Shown: positions 20,609-31,804 of the stretch, in pieces
Numbering within the stretch: position 1 is the first letter of the stretch
Layout of the letters: each line of letters opens with the position of its first letter
Origin: Rhodeus uyekii
Taxonomy: Eukaryota > Chordata > Actinopteri > Cypriniformes > Acheilognathidae
NCBI GenBank assembly: GCA_037043235.1
Contig: JAWRVZ010000042.1
Coordinates: 1,136,001 to 1,200,000, forward strand
DNA length: 64,000 nucleotides
Reading direction: 5' to 3'
Made by a program: the position numbers and the translations under genes
Notes under the pieces: model-generated
The model's database searches: none
Seen by the model: the letters and a program-made list of their open reading frames with translations, nothing else
What the model was told of the DNA's origin: nothing

Positions 20609-23600
20609 TCAACTCTTCTCAGATTTGCTTTTGCGGATGCGTTTGTATTTGTCAACATATGCTTTCACCAGGTTTGCCACTTTATCAGCATTTACCTCGC
20701 CACTCTTGCTGTGGCAGACCTGAGAGAAAGAGCAAGACATTTAAAGAGATATATACACATATACACACACACACACACATAAAAATATAAAGTTAACATA
20801 TGACTTCAGAAGAGTTTGTATCAAGAGTGGCAAGACTTCTCATTTGTTTTCTTTCTTACTTTTTCCACAGCTTTGCGTACAATCTCTTTATATTCCTCCT
20901 TGTTGATTTCATTCTTCTGATAATATGGCTTGATCGCTGCTTTCACCTCATTGACGGCCCGCTCTTGAATCTGCAGTTTCTGCTTGAAAGGGGAAGAATG
21001 TACTTTAGGAAGTTCAGCGCAGGTTATGGACACTAGCATGGAACGGTTGGCTTGAACATGAACTCTTGCCTTCTCTTTCTTTGAGCTGTCAGCATGGGCC
21101 TTGCTGTGAGTGGCAGGCTGGGTGGTGGTGGAGGACGGCTGTGCCGCGCTGCCCATCCCAAAAGCAACTACTTTGGTTGGCATGGGTTTGAAAGAACCTT
21201 TGCCTGGTACAGGAAAACTGGGCATAACCTGCTGTAAAATATGCAAGTGAATGCATAAACATAAAGGGAAATAAATAAAGCCTTTTAATAAAGCCTAACT
21301 GTGCATGCACTAGAAACAGCAACTGGTTTAAGTTTTACTCAACAATAATATCCCTGCTGCTCACCTGAGATTGGTGGCTTTCAGCCAGTACACCGGTAAA
21401 GCCGCTCTGCTGCACGGGTGGAGGAGGGGGTGGAGGCGGAGGCAGTCCCTGCACAGCTATGGATGGGACCTGTAGTAGTGGCAGCTGCACTGGCACAGGA
21501 GGGGGCAAACTGAACTGAGGCGGCGGCTGCAGACCCACAGCTGGAGGTCTCGGCAGCAGAGGCCCCATGGGGTAACGGAGGACCCCCATCACACCAAGCT
21601 GGTGGGGCATCAGGGTGGGGGGTGGAGCTGGCACAGCCTCAGTTTGCAGGGGCGCATTTGGCTCATTCTGTGGGGGATCTGAAATTCAAATGGAAAAAGT
21701 AAAAATAAAATGGCCCTACATCAATTATCAGAGAGAACGTGTATTTTCATTCAGCCCAGCTGCCGCTTTTTTACGCACTGAATAGACAAATCGTATGTGA
21801 AAAACGTTTGAGTTTATTTGTATATAGACAAACCTGCTTGTTTTGGGACACCTGGTGCACCTTGATCGTCCTCTTGTCTGCTCCAGGTATTGTTGCTGCC
21901 TCCTCTGTCCCTGCGCGAGTAGTAGTTCTGCACATCGGCGGGAAGAGTTCGTCGCACAGCCCAGCTCGACGCTGATGACCACCCTGAACGATCCATCGCA
22001 GTCTCACTGCCCTCGGACTCTTTTCTCTTTCCTCTGTTGTCGTTGAAGCGACTATAAGAATCTGCATTATTTGCGGTCCCTGAGAAAGAAGTACGTTGCC
22101 TCCAATTATCTGCTGGTTCGCCTTGCTGGCTGGATGACCAATGTGCACCTCCTCTGCCACGTCCAGCGCTCCAGCCACCCCGAGACCAGGAATCTGCAGG
22201 TGGATCACTCAAATTTTCATCTCTTCGCGGCTCACGCCCTCGGGCATCGGCGTCTGGAAAGAGCCTCTCCCTTTCTCTTACCCAGTCTGGGTTCTCGCTC
22301 CTGCTTCGATCGGGCGACGCCTCATGGAAGTTGCCGTTGTCAGATGAAACAGGCTCTCTTGTTGACAAATGCCCAGGTTTTTCCGCATTGTTCCTCCAGT
22401 TGGAATTGCGGAAACCTCGTCCACCCCCTCCGCTCCGCCATCCATCCGAGCTCCAAGACTCCCTCTTGCGAGGCGAGTGGCTGCCGTGATCAGAGCGTTC
22501 CTGGGACGGGCTTCGGCGTTCAGATCGGTTTCGGTTCCTGGAACGACTACGTCGCCTGTGACTTCGCTCTCTGCTACGACTACGGCTGCGATTCCGCCGG
22601 CCTTCCCGCTCTTCCTCAGGCTGCTCGCGGCTTCGAGATGTGGATCTGGTTTTGTGGCTACGGTCCCGTGATCGAGACCTTGACCTGCGTGACCCTTCAC
22701 CCTTAGACTCCCTGGTAGGCGACCAAGTAGTCGTAGGCGAGTGAAACCGAGACCTTCGGGATCGTCCCTCCCGCTCCCTCTTGTCTGAACCTTTCGCTTC
22801 CTTACAGCAGTCAATCTTAGGCTCTTGATCAGCCGTCTGAGTCACGTTCGCAGTGGGATCCATTTCAGCTTCAGCAGCATGAGCTTCACTCTCGGACACA
22901 GGAGAATCGCACTCCATGGGAATTAGGTCAGTGTTGTCCTGAGGACTCCTTGCATTTGTATCCTTAGTTCCTGAATTAACTTTCTCTCCAAGAACCGATG
23001 GACTGACACTCTGATCCTCTTGGAAGCTACTAGATTCCTTCTTGCAGGCATTGTCTTCCGTGGTATCAGGCTCTGGTTTTAGATCTGCAATCTCTTGGAG
23101 AGGTAGAAGGCTACTCATCTCCTGCTTTTCAGAACTGTCTTCTGTGGTGTCAGGCTCTGGTTTCAGATCCTCAATGTCTTGGAGAGCTGGAAGGCTACTC
23201 GATTCCATCATGTTGGAATGGTCTTCCGTGGTGTCAATCTGGTTTGAAGAAACTGGAGATTCAGCTCTTGATTCCAATTGAAGAGATGATTCAACGTCCT
23301 GGGCATGAGATTGAGACTCTTGCAGTTCAGCAGAAGAAAGAGATTGGCAATCTTCCTCCACTATTGGTGAAACATTCACCAGTTCAACTTGGTCTGCATC
23401 ATTTGTCTCCACTACTTTCTTGCTATCGTCTGGTGAACGTATCTGATTGTCTTCATCTTCAATCATACTCTCAGTTACCACTTCTACATTTGCCGTTTCC
23501 TCTTCCTGGTCATTGGCCTCGGGAGTCGTCGTCTCATTCTCCACTTCCATCTTCTCCTCCAGATCCACTGGTTCTTGGTCGCCATCACTCTGATCAGAAC

Positions 23601-26600
23601 TTGCTTTCTGGTCTGTTTTTGGTTCCTCAGATTCCACTTCCTCATTGTCTCCCTCATCCTCGTGATTCCCAACCTCCTCATCTTCATGTCTCTCCACTAT
23701 TTTCTTTTTCGGACGTCCTCTCCTCTTCGCTCCAGACCTTGGATTGTTCCCCTGCGGTGCTCTGCTCGTTGAAGCTGGAGTATCGTTTATGGTTTGTGGT
23801 GTAGAAGAGGTGGTGTCTGAATCTGTCGATTGTGCAGCTGAGGAATCCTCTGCCTCAGTGCGACTGTGACGGGAGGAACGTCTGGTCGCAGCAGCTTCTG
23901 GCTTCACAGAGGTCTTTGAACCAGAACCCCTGGTTCCCTTTCTCTCCTCACCTTTAGGGCAGGTGACAGCACAAACTATTCCATGAGGAACTAAGAAACA
24001 CAGGAGATAAAACAAGTGTTAAGGGGAATTAAAATAAAAAAAATAAATAATAAATAAATAATAATAATAAATAATAGATAATAAATAATAATAATGCATA
24101 ATAAAACTTAACTTCAAGTGAACTCACCTGTGTGTTCAGAGAGCAGAAGATTCAGAGAGGCGGAGACAGCTGACAGAAGCAGATGTGAATGGAGTAACAC
24201 CCTAAAAAAAAAAAAAAAAAATCAATATCAAAAGGTTCATAATCCAAAATATGAGACATGCACACAAAAGCACATAGCAGCTAAATAATAGAGATGCTAT
24301 ACTATGATTGACTTCCGTAAATACCCAAATCAAACTACCCTAACACACAGGAGGAGATCATCTTAAAGATTCAATGAGATACTTTGCATCAGACTGTCAG
24401 TGAAAAGACTGTTTGAAACATGCTTCTCACCTGGGCACACCTGAAGAGAGGACGGGTACAGTGGCAGGAAGCCATCTGCGTTTCCTCTCTAGTCTCCTCC
24501 ACTGAACGCCGTCCTCACAAACCTCAACGGATCCTCCCCTACAGCGCAAGACAGAAACGACAAACAAAACACTTTTACAAGGTCTTGATGTTGTTCCATA
24601 GTAGTTTCAACACACCACTAACTAATTCAAGCCCCGCCCCTTTATTCTGCTCATGAATTATTATAATGAGAAACATTGTGAGTGTTTGTTCCTGGAAGAA
24701 ACTCAAGACTCAATGGAGGCGTTTCAGGAGTTCAGAAACACTGACACTGATATAAAGAAGAACTTTTTCATGAACAAATGGAAACACACACACTAAAGAG
24801 AGATGAATGTGGGGAAAAGCATAATAAGTCCATCCAAGAGACACTGTTCAGTCAAAAAAAGAAACAGAACACACATTATGTTCTGCCATCAGGTCAGTGT
24901 GTCCTTACATGATCTGTGTCAACGTGCTGAACGTCTCTCCCTGCTGGCTGGGCAGTGATGAGTGAAAATGCTGAGTGAGCAGAAGAGAGTGGCATGAGTC
25001 TCCTCTCACCTGCACACATAAACACTGCTTAACATTCCCAGTTTCATTCATATGCAATAAATGAGACCAGGAGGAGCAATACTAACCTTTCTGTTTTTAT
25101 CCACTGATGCATCCGAGTCACCTGCCGAGAGATAGAAGGCATTTATTTCGGAAAGCTCGTTTATCAGTTTTGTTATGTAAAGCTCAACACGGCAACAAAC
25201 TATTAATTAAATCTGAGCAAAAAGCTCCAACACCTCAAACTAGAGCTGCATGACTCTGGTTACATTGACAATCATAATTTATAAAAAAAAAAAAAAAGAA
25301 GTGATAATTCTCCCACAATTCTGAATAGACAACAAATCAAAATAACATTTAATTTACTAGAGGTTCTGCCAAATTGTTAATTGCTACAGAATATCTAATT
25401 GACTTAAATAAAATAAAAATTTATTTTCTCTCTATTTTGTGCATTATTCTTCATAATAGCAATGATTTCTAAGAAAGTGAGTAGTAAGGATGGTAGTGAG
25501 AAGAAATGCATGATGACTATGGAAATGAAACATGAAATTGTTGATAAATATGAGAGCAGTGCCCGCATGAGTCATTTAGCACGCACTTATGATCGCAGTA
25601 AATCCACGATATGTACAATCCTAAAGCAGAAGGATGTTATCAAAAATGTAAATCCTTCCAAGGGCACGATGATTATACGGAAGTTATGTTCGAATATAAA
25701 TGATGAGATGGAGAGGCTTCTGTTGTTGTGGATAAAGGAGAAGCAGATGTCTCTCGATAGATATTTTCGTTAAAAGGTCTGCGCCAAGTGAAAACACAGT
25801 TTTGTTAAAAGGTCTGCCATTCAAGAAAACACAATTTTACAAAACGAAAAAAACGTACGAAAAGTGATCAAAAGTAAAGAATATAAATCGGAAAAAAAAT
25901 CAGAACAATAATATAAAATAGAAAAGTTTACAAAAAATACGTAAACTAAGTTGTTAATTTCAGTCATGTAGTGTTCGTGTAACGGAATCAAGTGTCTTCG
26001 TAGCAAACCCCTCCCTTCCTCCTCTGCACCTGCCGCTACTGTCTGTAAAAACTTTTTATTTTGATATCACACATGTATACATGTACTATAATTGTGTGTG
26101 TCTATACCAATAAAAACCTTTTTTCCATTGTTACAGATTAATTTTTTTTCTATCATTTCTTATGGGAAAAGATGATTAGAGATATGAGCTCCGCCCTGTA
26201 ACAGATTATGCTCGTATCTAGAGGTATTACTGTAATTGGATGATTCAATAACTCATCAAGATTCACTTGTTTCATTACTGGATGAATCAGTGTTTTTGAA
26301 CAAATCTCTTCAGTGAATGATTCAATGACTCACTCAAAGACTTCACTTGCTTCAAGATTTGAATGAAGCTCTTGAGTGAGTAACTCGATGACATATAACT
26401 ATTGTCTCCAACTACCGTCTAATCTTTATTTGAAACAACAAGCTACTTTCAAAGTTTGATCTAATGTGAGTCACTATACTTTAAAATATCAAGTTGATAT
26501 TTACATTAATGCTCATGTTAATTCACAATAATGCATTAATTTATATTATTAAAGTCCAAAGTACTCCCTGTTAAGAACTTAAGATGAATTTAACCTGGAT

Positions 26601-27306
26601 AGTCTTTCATATTTCATATCAACATCAACGGCTCATAAACAAGAAGATAATCCATATTTAAGCACATACATTTTCTGTGGCACTTCTGTTTGGCATTAGC
26701 TCTTTTCTCTTGGGTTCTCTCCAGAGTTCCTGTCTCTGCCCTGTTAACAACACAATTAACTATTAAACAATCAGATGATCAGCAAAATTAACATATGCCA
26801 AAGCAGCCATGCAGGACTTACAAAGAGATGCGATGCATCCTTTGACCGTCCTGACTGCATGTGTGCAGCTCCGACAGTCTGGCTGTTTTCACAGGAAGCT
26901 GAAACACAGAGGAGAAGCTCGGCTGAGTTTCATCAGGAATCAGAGGCTCTTACAGAGACATTCAGGACGTCCGGAGGACATCTGACCTTAATGCACTGCT
27001 GCGAGGAACCCTGCAGACGTATCGCGCTGAGGGGTCTGCGGTCCACCGGGCAGGACCGAACCATCTGTGGTCCATCACACACAACATCACACATTACAGT
27101 ATGCAGTATATACTTCCTGGGTAGTATGCAGATTATTTACAAACTGCCATTGACTTCTGTATGTGAGTCTCTGTATGTATGTATGTAATATATAAGAAGG
27201 AAAGATGACAAATTTAGATGAAAACTGAATGTTTCCAATATCACTATCAATGTTGTTTGGTTTTATAATCATGTTAGAGAGAATGAGTATATCTGTAAGT
27301 GTATGC

Positions 27307-27337
<31 letters not shown>

Positions 27338-27813
27338 GAAGAAGTAAAGGTTGTGTGATTATGCATGTATACACACACATATATATAAACAACTGTACAT
27401 TAAAAAAAATTAATTAAATTTTTAAGTGTGATCAAAATAATACTGCCTTAGTGTGTGTCTAATATACATATACACACAGACATATTTATTGAATCCCACT
27501 TAAAAAAAAATATTAAAATAAATGAACAAAAATGTATTTTATATAAATAAAACGAGTGAACAAAGAAAGAAAGAATCAGGTACAGTACTATAAGAATAGC
27601 AAATTATATAGCTTACTTTTCCAAATAGTATTTAGAGACATTTCTATAAATTATTTTTCACAGTGCGTTTTTAAAATCAATACAGCTGCTTTAAATTTTG
27701 CAGCTTAATATTTTGGAGACTAATATTAAATATTATAAATAATAATATTACACTGTTGTACTGCATTTATCATCTAATAAATTCAGCTTTAATCACAGGA
27801 ATAAATTACACTT

Positions 27814-27857
<44 letters not shown>

Positions 27858-28413
27858 GTAAAACAGCTGTTTTACATTGATGTAATATTACACTGTTTTA
27901 CTGTATTTATGATCTAATAAATTCAGCTTTTTTCACAGGAATAAATTACACTTTACTATATATTCACACGGAAAATTAGGTACTTAGGTACTAGTGATCA
28001 AATAAACAGCCTTGGTGAGCAAACCTTAAAAAAAAAAACTTGACTAGTAGTGTGTGTTGACGCATGTGTGTTAGATCTGGCAGCGGACCTGAGCCCAGCG
28101 GAGGATGCAGGCCAAGCAGAAGACGTGTCTGCAACAGTCGGGTACTGCTCTCTCTGTCCGTCTGGGACGGGTCAGACATATCGGACACCGCTGATCCTCC
28201 TCATCCTCCAAACTGCCCTCTGAAAATCACAAACCCAAGTTTCATTAAAAAAAAAAAGCATCTACAAAATGCAAACAGAGAATTATGCATTAAAGTAACC
28301 ATGCAATGCATAAAAATCCCATTCAACCAGTCAGTCTAACAAGCATCTAATGTATATATATATATATGTGTGTGTGTGAGTATATGTGCGTGTGTATACA
28401 TATATGTGCAGGG

Positions 28414-28508
<95 letters not shown>

Positions 28509-28570
28509 CATGTGTGTGTAAGTGAGAAGAGCATAAAGCCCCACTCACCCTTGCCTGGCCCCTCTTGCAT
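20609..28570 (-). CDS. scaf11: scaf11 (SR-related CTD-associated factor 11), complete coding sequence
   Basis: SCAF11 is a nuclear SR-related protein linked to spliceosome assembly. Fourteen coding exons, in transcript order: 28549-28570 (ATG), 28089-28219, 26987-27064, 26822-26898, 26670-26740, 25087-25121, 24909-25009, 24431-24538, 24128-24201, 21834-23990, 21365-21678, 21070-21231, 20860-20982, 20609-20719 (TGA). The total is 3,564 bases, 1,187 residues; the human protein is about 1,460. Order of parts: N-terminal RING, diverged linker, acidic region, Arg/Ser-rich domain, Gly/Arg-rich region, polyproline segment, and the conserved SCAF1/SCAF11 C-terminal domain. All phases join. The exons between RING and SR domain are weakly conserved and were placed by phase and partial alignment. 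One GC-AG intron (20983-21069) is required. Confidence 0.94.
20860..21678 (-). CDS. scaf11: scaf11 polyproline and C-terminal domain exons
   Basis: Exon 21365-21678 encodes a Pro/Leu-rich segment including a run of nine prolines. Exon 21070-21231 ends in SSKKEK and exon 20860-20982 begins QKLQIQERAVNEVKAAIKPY, then NKEEYKEIVRKAVEK. The last exon (20609-20719) continues VCHSKSGEVNADKVANLVKA and YVDKYK. This block is the hallmark C-terminal domain shared by SCAF1 and SCAF11. Two acceptors here are tandem NAG sites (AAGCAG at 20982, CAGCAG at 21231). Confidence 0.93.
21834..23990 (-). CDS. scaf11: scaf11 giant exon: acidic and SR-rich regions
   Basis: This 2,157-base exon encodes 718 complete codons. 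Its first third is basic then strongly acidic (Glu/Asp/Ser). A duplicated block containing DLKPEPDTTED follows (about 23045-23225). Next comes a classic Arg/Ser domain (RRSRSRSRDRSHK, RRNRSRSRSRERSHRRR) at about 22460-22720, then a Gly/Arg/Trp-rich segment (GRGRGGAHWSSS). The exon ends GVPKQA with a split codon. SR repeats indicate interaction with splicing factors; no RNA-recognition motif is visible. Confidence 0.93.
24590..24835 (+). mobile_element. Truncated copy of the TTAA-flanked MITE
   Basis: Shares AAGCCCCGCCCCTTTATTCT, CTCAAGACTCAATGGAGGCG and AGAGAGATGAATGTGGGGAA with the full copies at 34383-34833 and 55487-56024. The left part with the CCAAT motifs is missing. It sits between the scaf11 exons at 24431-24538 and 24909-25009. 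Confidence 0.75.
25462..26232 (+). mobile_element. Truncated Tigger/pogo DNA transposon
   Basis: A 103-codon frame (25462-25773) encodes the N-terminal CENP-B/Psq-type helix-turn-helix of Tigger transposases: MKHEIVDKYESSARMSHLAR, STICTILKQKD, EEMERLLLLWIKEKQ-like text. The DDE catalytic core is absent, so the copy is dead. The right end at 26232 is the inverse of CAGTAATACCTCTAGATAC, followed by TA. No matching left end is seen, so it is 5'-truncated and internally deleted. It lies in a scaf11 intron, antisense to the gene. Confidence 0.85.
26987..28219 (-). CDS. scaf11: scaf11 RING-finger exons
   Basis: Exons 28089-28219 and 26987-27064 encode CPICL ... DCCRHVFCLACILRWAQ joined to MVRSCPVDRRPLSA. 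Cysteines and histidine fit the first seven RING ligands. The last ligand is Asp (CPVD) where canonical RINGs have Cys, as in the mammalian orthologue. The donor after WAQ is the poor GTCCGC at 28088, but the join restores the family spacing exactly. Confidence 0.88.
27308..27332. repeat. (TA)n microsatellite
   Basis: Uninterrupted AT dinucleotides in a scaf11 intron. Confidence 0.9.
27690..27985. repeat. Interspersed repeat copy with internal (TA)n
   Basis: Carries two segments related to the 12225-12925 repeat (reverse orientation: AGGAATAAATTACACTTTAC, then AAAACAGCTGTTTTACATTG). They are separated by a (TA)n tract at about 27820-27851. Confidence 0.65.
28351..28528. repeat. Compound (TA)n-(TG)n microsatellite in scaf11 intron
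   Basis: About 50 bases of alternating TA (28417-28468) are followed by about 28 bases of TG. Both tracts are alternating purine-pyrimidine, able to form cruciform or Z-DNA. The tract ends about 20 bp from the donor of the start-codon exon. Confidence 0.9.
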
Positions 28571-28609
28571 CTTTGGCTCCGGGTCACAGCAGCTCTGAGT
28601 TCTGATTTA
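28571..28609 (-). other. scaf11: scaf11 5' UTR part of the start-codon exon
   Basis: The acceptor CTGGAACAG precedes 28609. The first ATG in this exon (28568-28570) opens the frame that continues in phase into the RING exon (MQEGPGK, then a split Glu codon). An in-frame TAA at the exon start supports this ATG as the initiator. Confidence 0.8.
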
Positions 28610-28953
28610 CTGTTCCAGCAAATGTAAAGAGGAAACACAATGAAGCACAACTCAGAAACATTAACATCATCATCACAACAACATCGTAACTCGGTCACTG
28701 TGTCTTTATTTACTCTCTCTCTCACTCTCTCTCTCTAAACTTTGAGTGGATCATTAGCAGTCTTTAGAAATAACAGAGGCATTTAGAGCGTCTCATACTG
28801 ATTTAAATGTATCCCACGTGAATAATTCGTAATAATAACACGCCTAGACACACACAGAGATATTCACACGTCCTGTTTATAAGTTCAGACTGTTGTTTAT
28901 GAGTGTGACGCGGCTAGCTGTGTTAGCATGTGCTGTCATTAGCGCGCACTCAC

Positions 28954-29055
28954 CTCCGCGCGCGTCGCTCCAAGGCCCTCAGCTCATATAACAGCACGCA
29001 GAACAGTCCTTAGCGCAAAAACACACACTTTCCGTTCACTTTCATGAGCACTTGC
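28954..29055 (-). other. scaf11: scaf11 non-coding exon 1 (5' UTR)
   Basis: A strong donor GTGAGTGCG begins at 28953 on the minus strand, directly after a CpG-rich GCGCGCGGAG. It is the only good donor upstream of the start-codon exon. The 5' boundary is uncertain. Confidence 0.55.
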
Positions 29056-29235
29056 GCTCGTAATGCGATAGATTTAAAGGCGCCCGGCCACATGTGGGTC
29101 AAAAGCTGCAGTTCCGCCTCTTCGCCGCTGCGAGGCGCTGCAGCGGGGCATGATGGGAGACTCGCCGCGTCATCACGTTGGGTGTAAAGTTCGCAGAAGT
29201 AAAATGCAGCAGAACTGCGCATGCGGCATAGGTCG
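29056..29235 (-). promoter_or_regulatory. scaf11: CpG-rich scaf11 promoter with ZNF143-like site
   Basis: A local CpG and G+C rise spans about 28900-29230 with no TATA box, as for housekeeping genes. On the minus strand 29143-29158 reads TCCCATCATGCCCCGC, resembling the ZNF143/Staf element that is common near vertebrate start sites. Confidence 0.5.
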
Positions 29236-30140
29236 CTACTTTAGACAAAAAACTCATTCAGGAAACATTATATACGAGATTTTAATAAAAACCTCACCAA
29301 AAATAATTAACGACGACGAAGAAAACTGTAAATTATAATGATGACATAAAAGCGGCAGTTTTCACATACTTTAAAATTGTATGTGTGTGTATATAGTTAT
29401 CTGTGTGTCATATTATGAGACATTTTTTTGTGAAAATTAAAACTCAGAATTGTGACAAAAAGTCGAAATTATGACTTGAAATTTTTAAATTACGACACAA
29501 TGAGTCATTATGAGATTAAATAATTATGTCTGCGTCATTATTTTTGTTATAATTAGGATTTGGTGTCATAATTCCTACTTTTTATGCCATAATTTCAACT
29601 TTTATGTCAGTTATTACTTTTAAAGTAGTAATTACTTCTGAAGAGTAAATGTTATAACTGATTTCTGCTTAGTCTTCATTCTTTCTGTTCAAGCGAATGT
29701 AAGTGATTACATTTTATTATATAAACTGTATATTAAAACAGTAAAATTAATGATTTGTGTTCTGGAGGAACTACAGCAGTTCAAACTTTGTTCAGCAGAG
29801 GGAGACCATTATCCATCCACGCTCTTCACAAATCCTGTCAAACATCCCAAAGTAGATCATTTTACACGTCTGTACAAATGACTAAATGTTTGATAAAACT
29901 GTTTTTCCCCCACATATGCAGATACACACACAGTCAGACATGCATACACACACACACACTCATATGCAGATGCACACAGTCAGACATGCATCCATAAACA
30001 CAGGCAGATGCAGTCACACAAACACATATCCAGACGCGCACACACACGGAGACGTATACACAAACACATATATATATATAACTCTCATAATATCTAAATT
30101 AAATCTATCAAATTAATCAATGGCACGTGAGTGGGTTATT
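29236..30140. other. Intergenic between scaf11 5' end and slc38a2 3' end
   Basis: No gene seen. A degenerate repeat with TTATGAC/GTCATAA words occupies about 29420-29640, and a CA-rich stretch with CAGACATGCAT repeats lies at about 29920-30070. Confidence 0.6.
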
Positions 30141-30147
30141 TTGAATC

Positions 30148-31804
30148 TTTAATAGACATTAATTACATGATATACAGTGTTTCATTGAAACAAGAGCGTA
30201 TCATTCGCAGGAATGGCCTCTTGTACATGAGGAGCGCTTCACCCCTCTCGGCTCTGACTACAGCATTTAGTAGAAATGTAAAAGCTGTGTGTGTGTGATA
30301 GAGAGAGTGTGTGTCAGGGCCGATCAAAATCCGAACCTCAGCTCAGTTTGATCAGGGGCCCTGACACACACCGAGGGACATCTAAAGCCATTTTAATATT
30401 TAAAACAAGTTGAGTAAAATTGAACAAATAAAAAGAAAAAAAGAATAAATGACAGCATATATACAGTTCATTTTGTGGTATATACACATATATACACTAT
30501 ATATATAAATATATAGTAAAATAGATTAAATTACATTGATGTTTTCCATAAATAACGGCTGGAGAGTAACAGGTTGGATGACACATGAGGTTTTAGCTGT
30601 TGGAAGCACAGTGAGGTGTGTGTGTGTGTGAGTGAGTGTGTATGACCTATCGATTCACCACACTAATAACGGGTGATTAGTGAACGACACACACTCCTCG
30701 TCTGTCTGTCTCTCGCTGAAGCTGCCGATGGCAAACACTGAAATGGTAAACGGTCTCATTTCCCCTCTGCCATTTGATTCTGTAGTTCATACAGCAAAAA
30801 CATCCAAAACAAACGACAGGCAAACTTTAAAGTCAACGTGAAACACGCGAGCAGCTCCGTTATGTGCCGTGAAACAGGATATTCAACGCTATGTTTTAGT
30901 CATTATTCGCTACTATTGTCATAACCTTCAGTTTGTTAAATAAGGTTTTCAGAAAGGCTGAATATCCTAAAACAGTGATTAAATACTTATTTGACAACCG
31001 TAAACATCATTTTGATGTGCCATCAGCCGAACGCTGATTTCAGGTAACGTGCAATGATGAATTACGCTGCAAAAACATGTATGTTTGTCTTGTTTTCCAG
31101 TACAAAACATTCTTAAATCAAGACTCTTCAGTGACATAGTTTCTTGATTTAAAAAATGTTTAGAGCTGGGAAACATGATTTTGTGCAGTTGACTTTAAGG
31201 CACCCTTCGCTGTCGTCGGGTTACAGTGAATTCATTCAACCGTTCCACCTGCCTGAAACCAACAACTCCCATGAATGTTTGTTCATTAGTAGATCTACAC
31301 GACAGGTAAAGGTGACTCAAGTAGAGTATAAAGTATGGCATTGTAACAAATGCGTTTAAAGCACAGCCAAAATGTGCGGAATAACAGTTTTTCACATTTG
31401 CATGAAAAAGAGTAAGTGCTTTTCCACATACAAACACCGATATTTTTGGCAAAGGTACAAACGGATGGCGAACGCTCATCTCCGTTCGCTGTTGATTGGT
31501 TTGGTTGCAAGTACTAAACCTGAAAACGGTGAATAATGCACACGCTCCTGTGCGACGTACCACCGAAACTCAACACAAGAACAAAGCAAATGGACAAAAA
31601 CGGAAAGAGAAGCACAACAATACGAGTGGATCACCATCTGTGTGGCCTAACAGGATACTGTACAAAGTTCAGGACATTCTCTCAGAATGGGATGTTTTTC
31701 TTTGCTCTGCGCTGACATTAGAGCAGCTTCTAGTTCTCAGTTGCAGAGTCAGTGTGGCTTGGCTCCGCCCCTTCTGCCTGTCAATCATTGTTAGGACACG
31801 CCCA
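30148..31804 (-). other. slc38a2: slc38a2 3' UTR
   Basis: Extends from the stop at 31805-31807. A minus-strand ATTAAA at 30148-30153 is the best candidate polyadenylation signal. Length (about 1.65 kb) is in keeping with the long 3' UTRs of this gene family. Boundary inferred. Confidence 0.5.

Noticed and set aside
21771..23804. Plus-strand frames up to about 210 codons opposite scaf11.
   Set aside because: Antisense shadows of the Arg/Ser-rich and acidic repeats.
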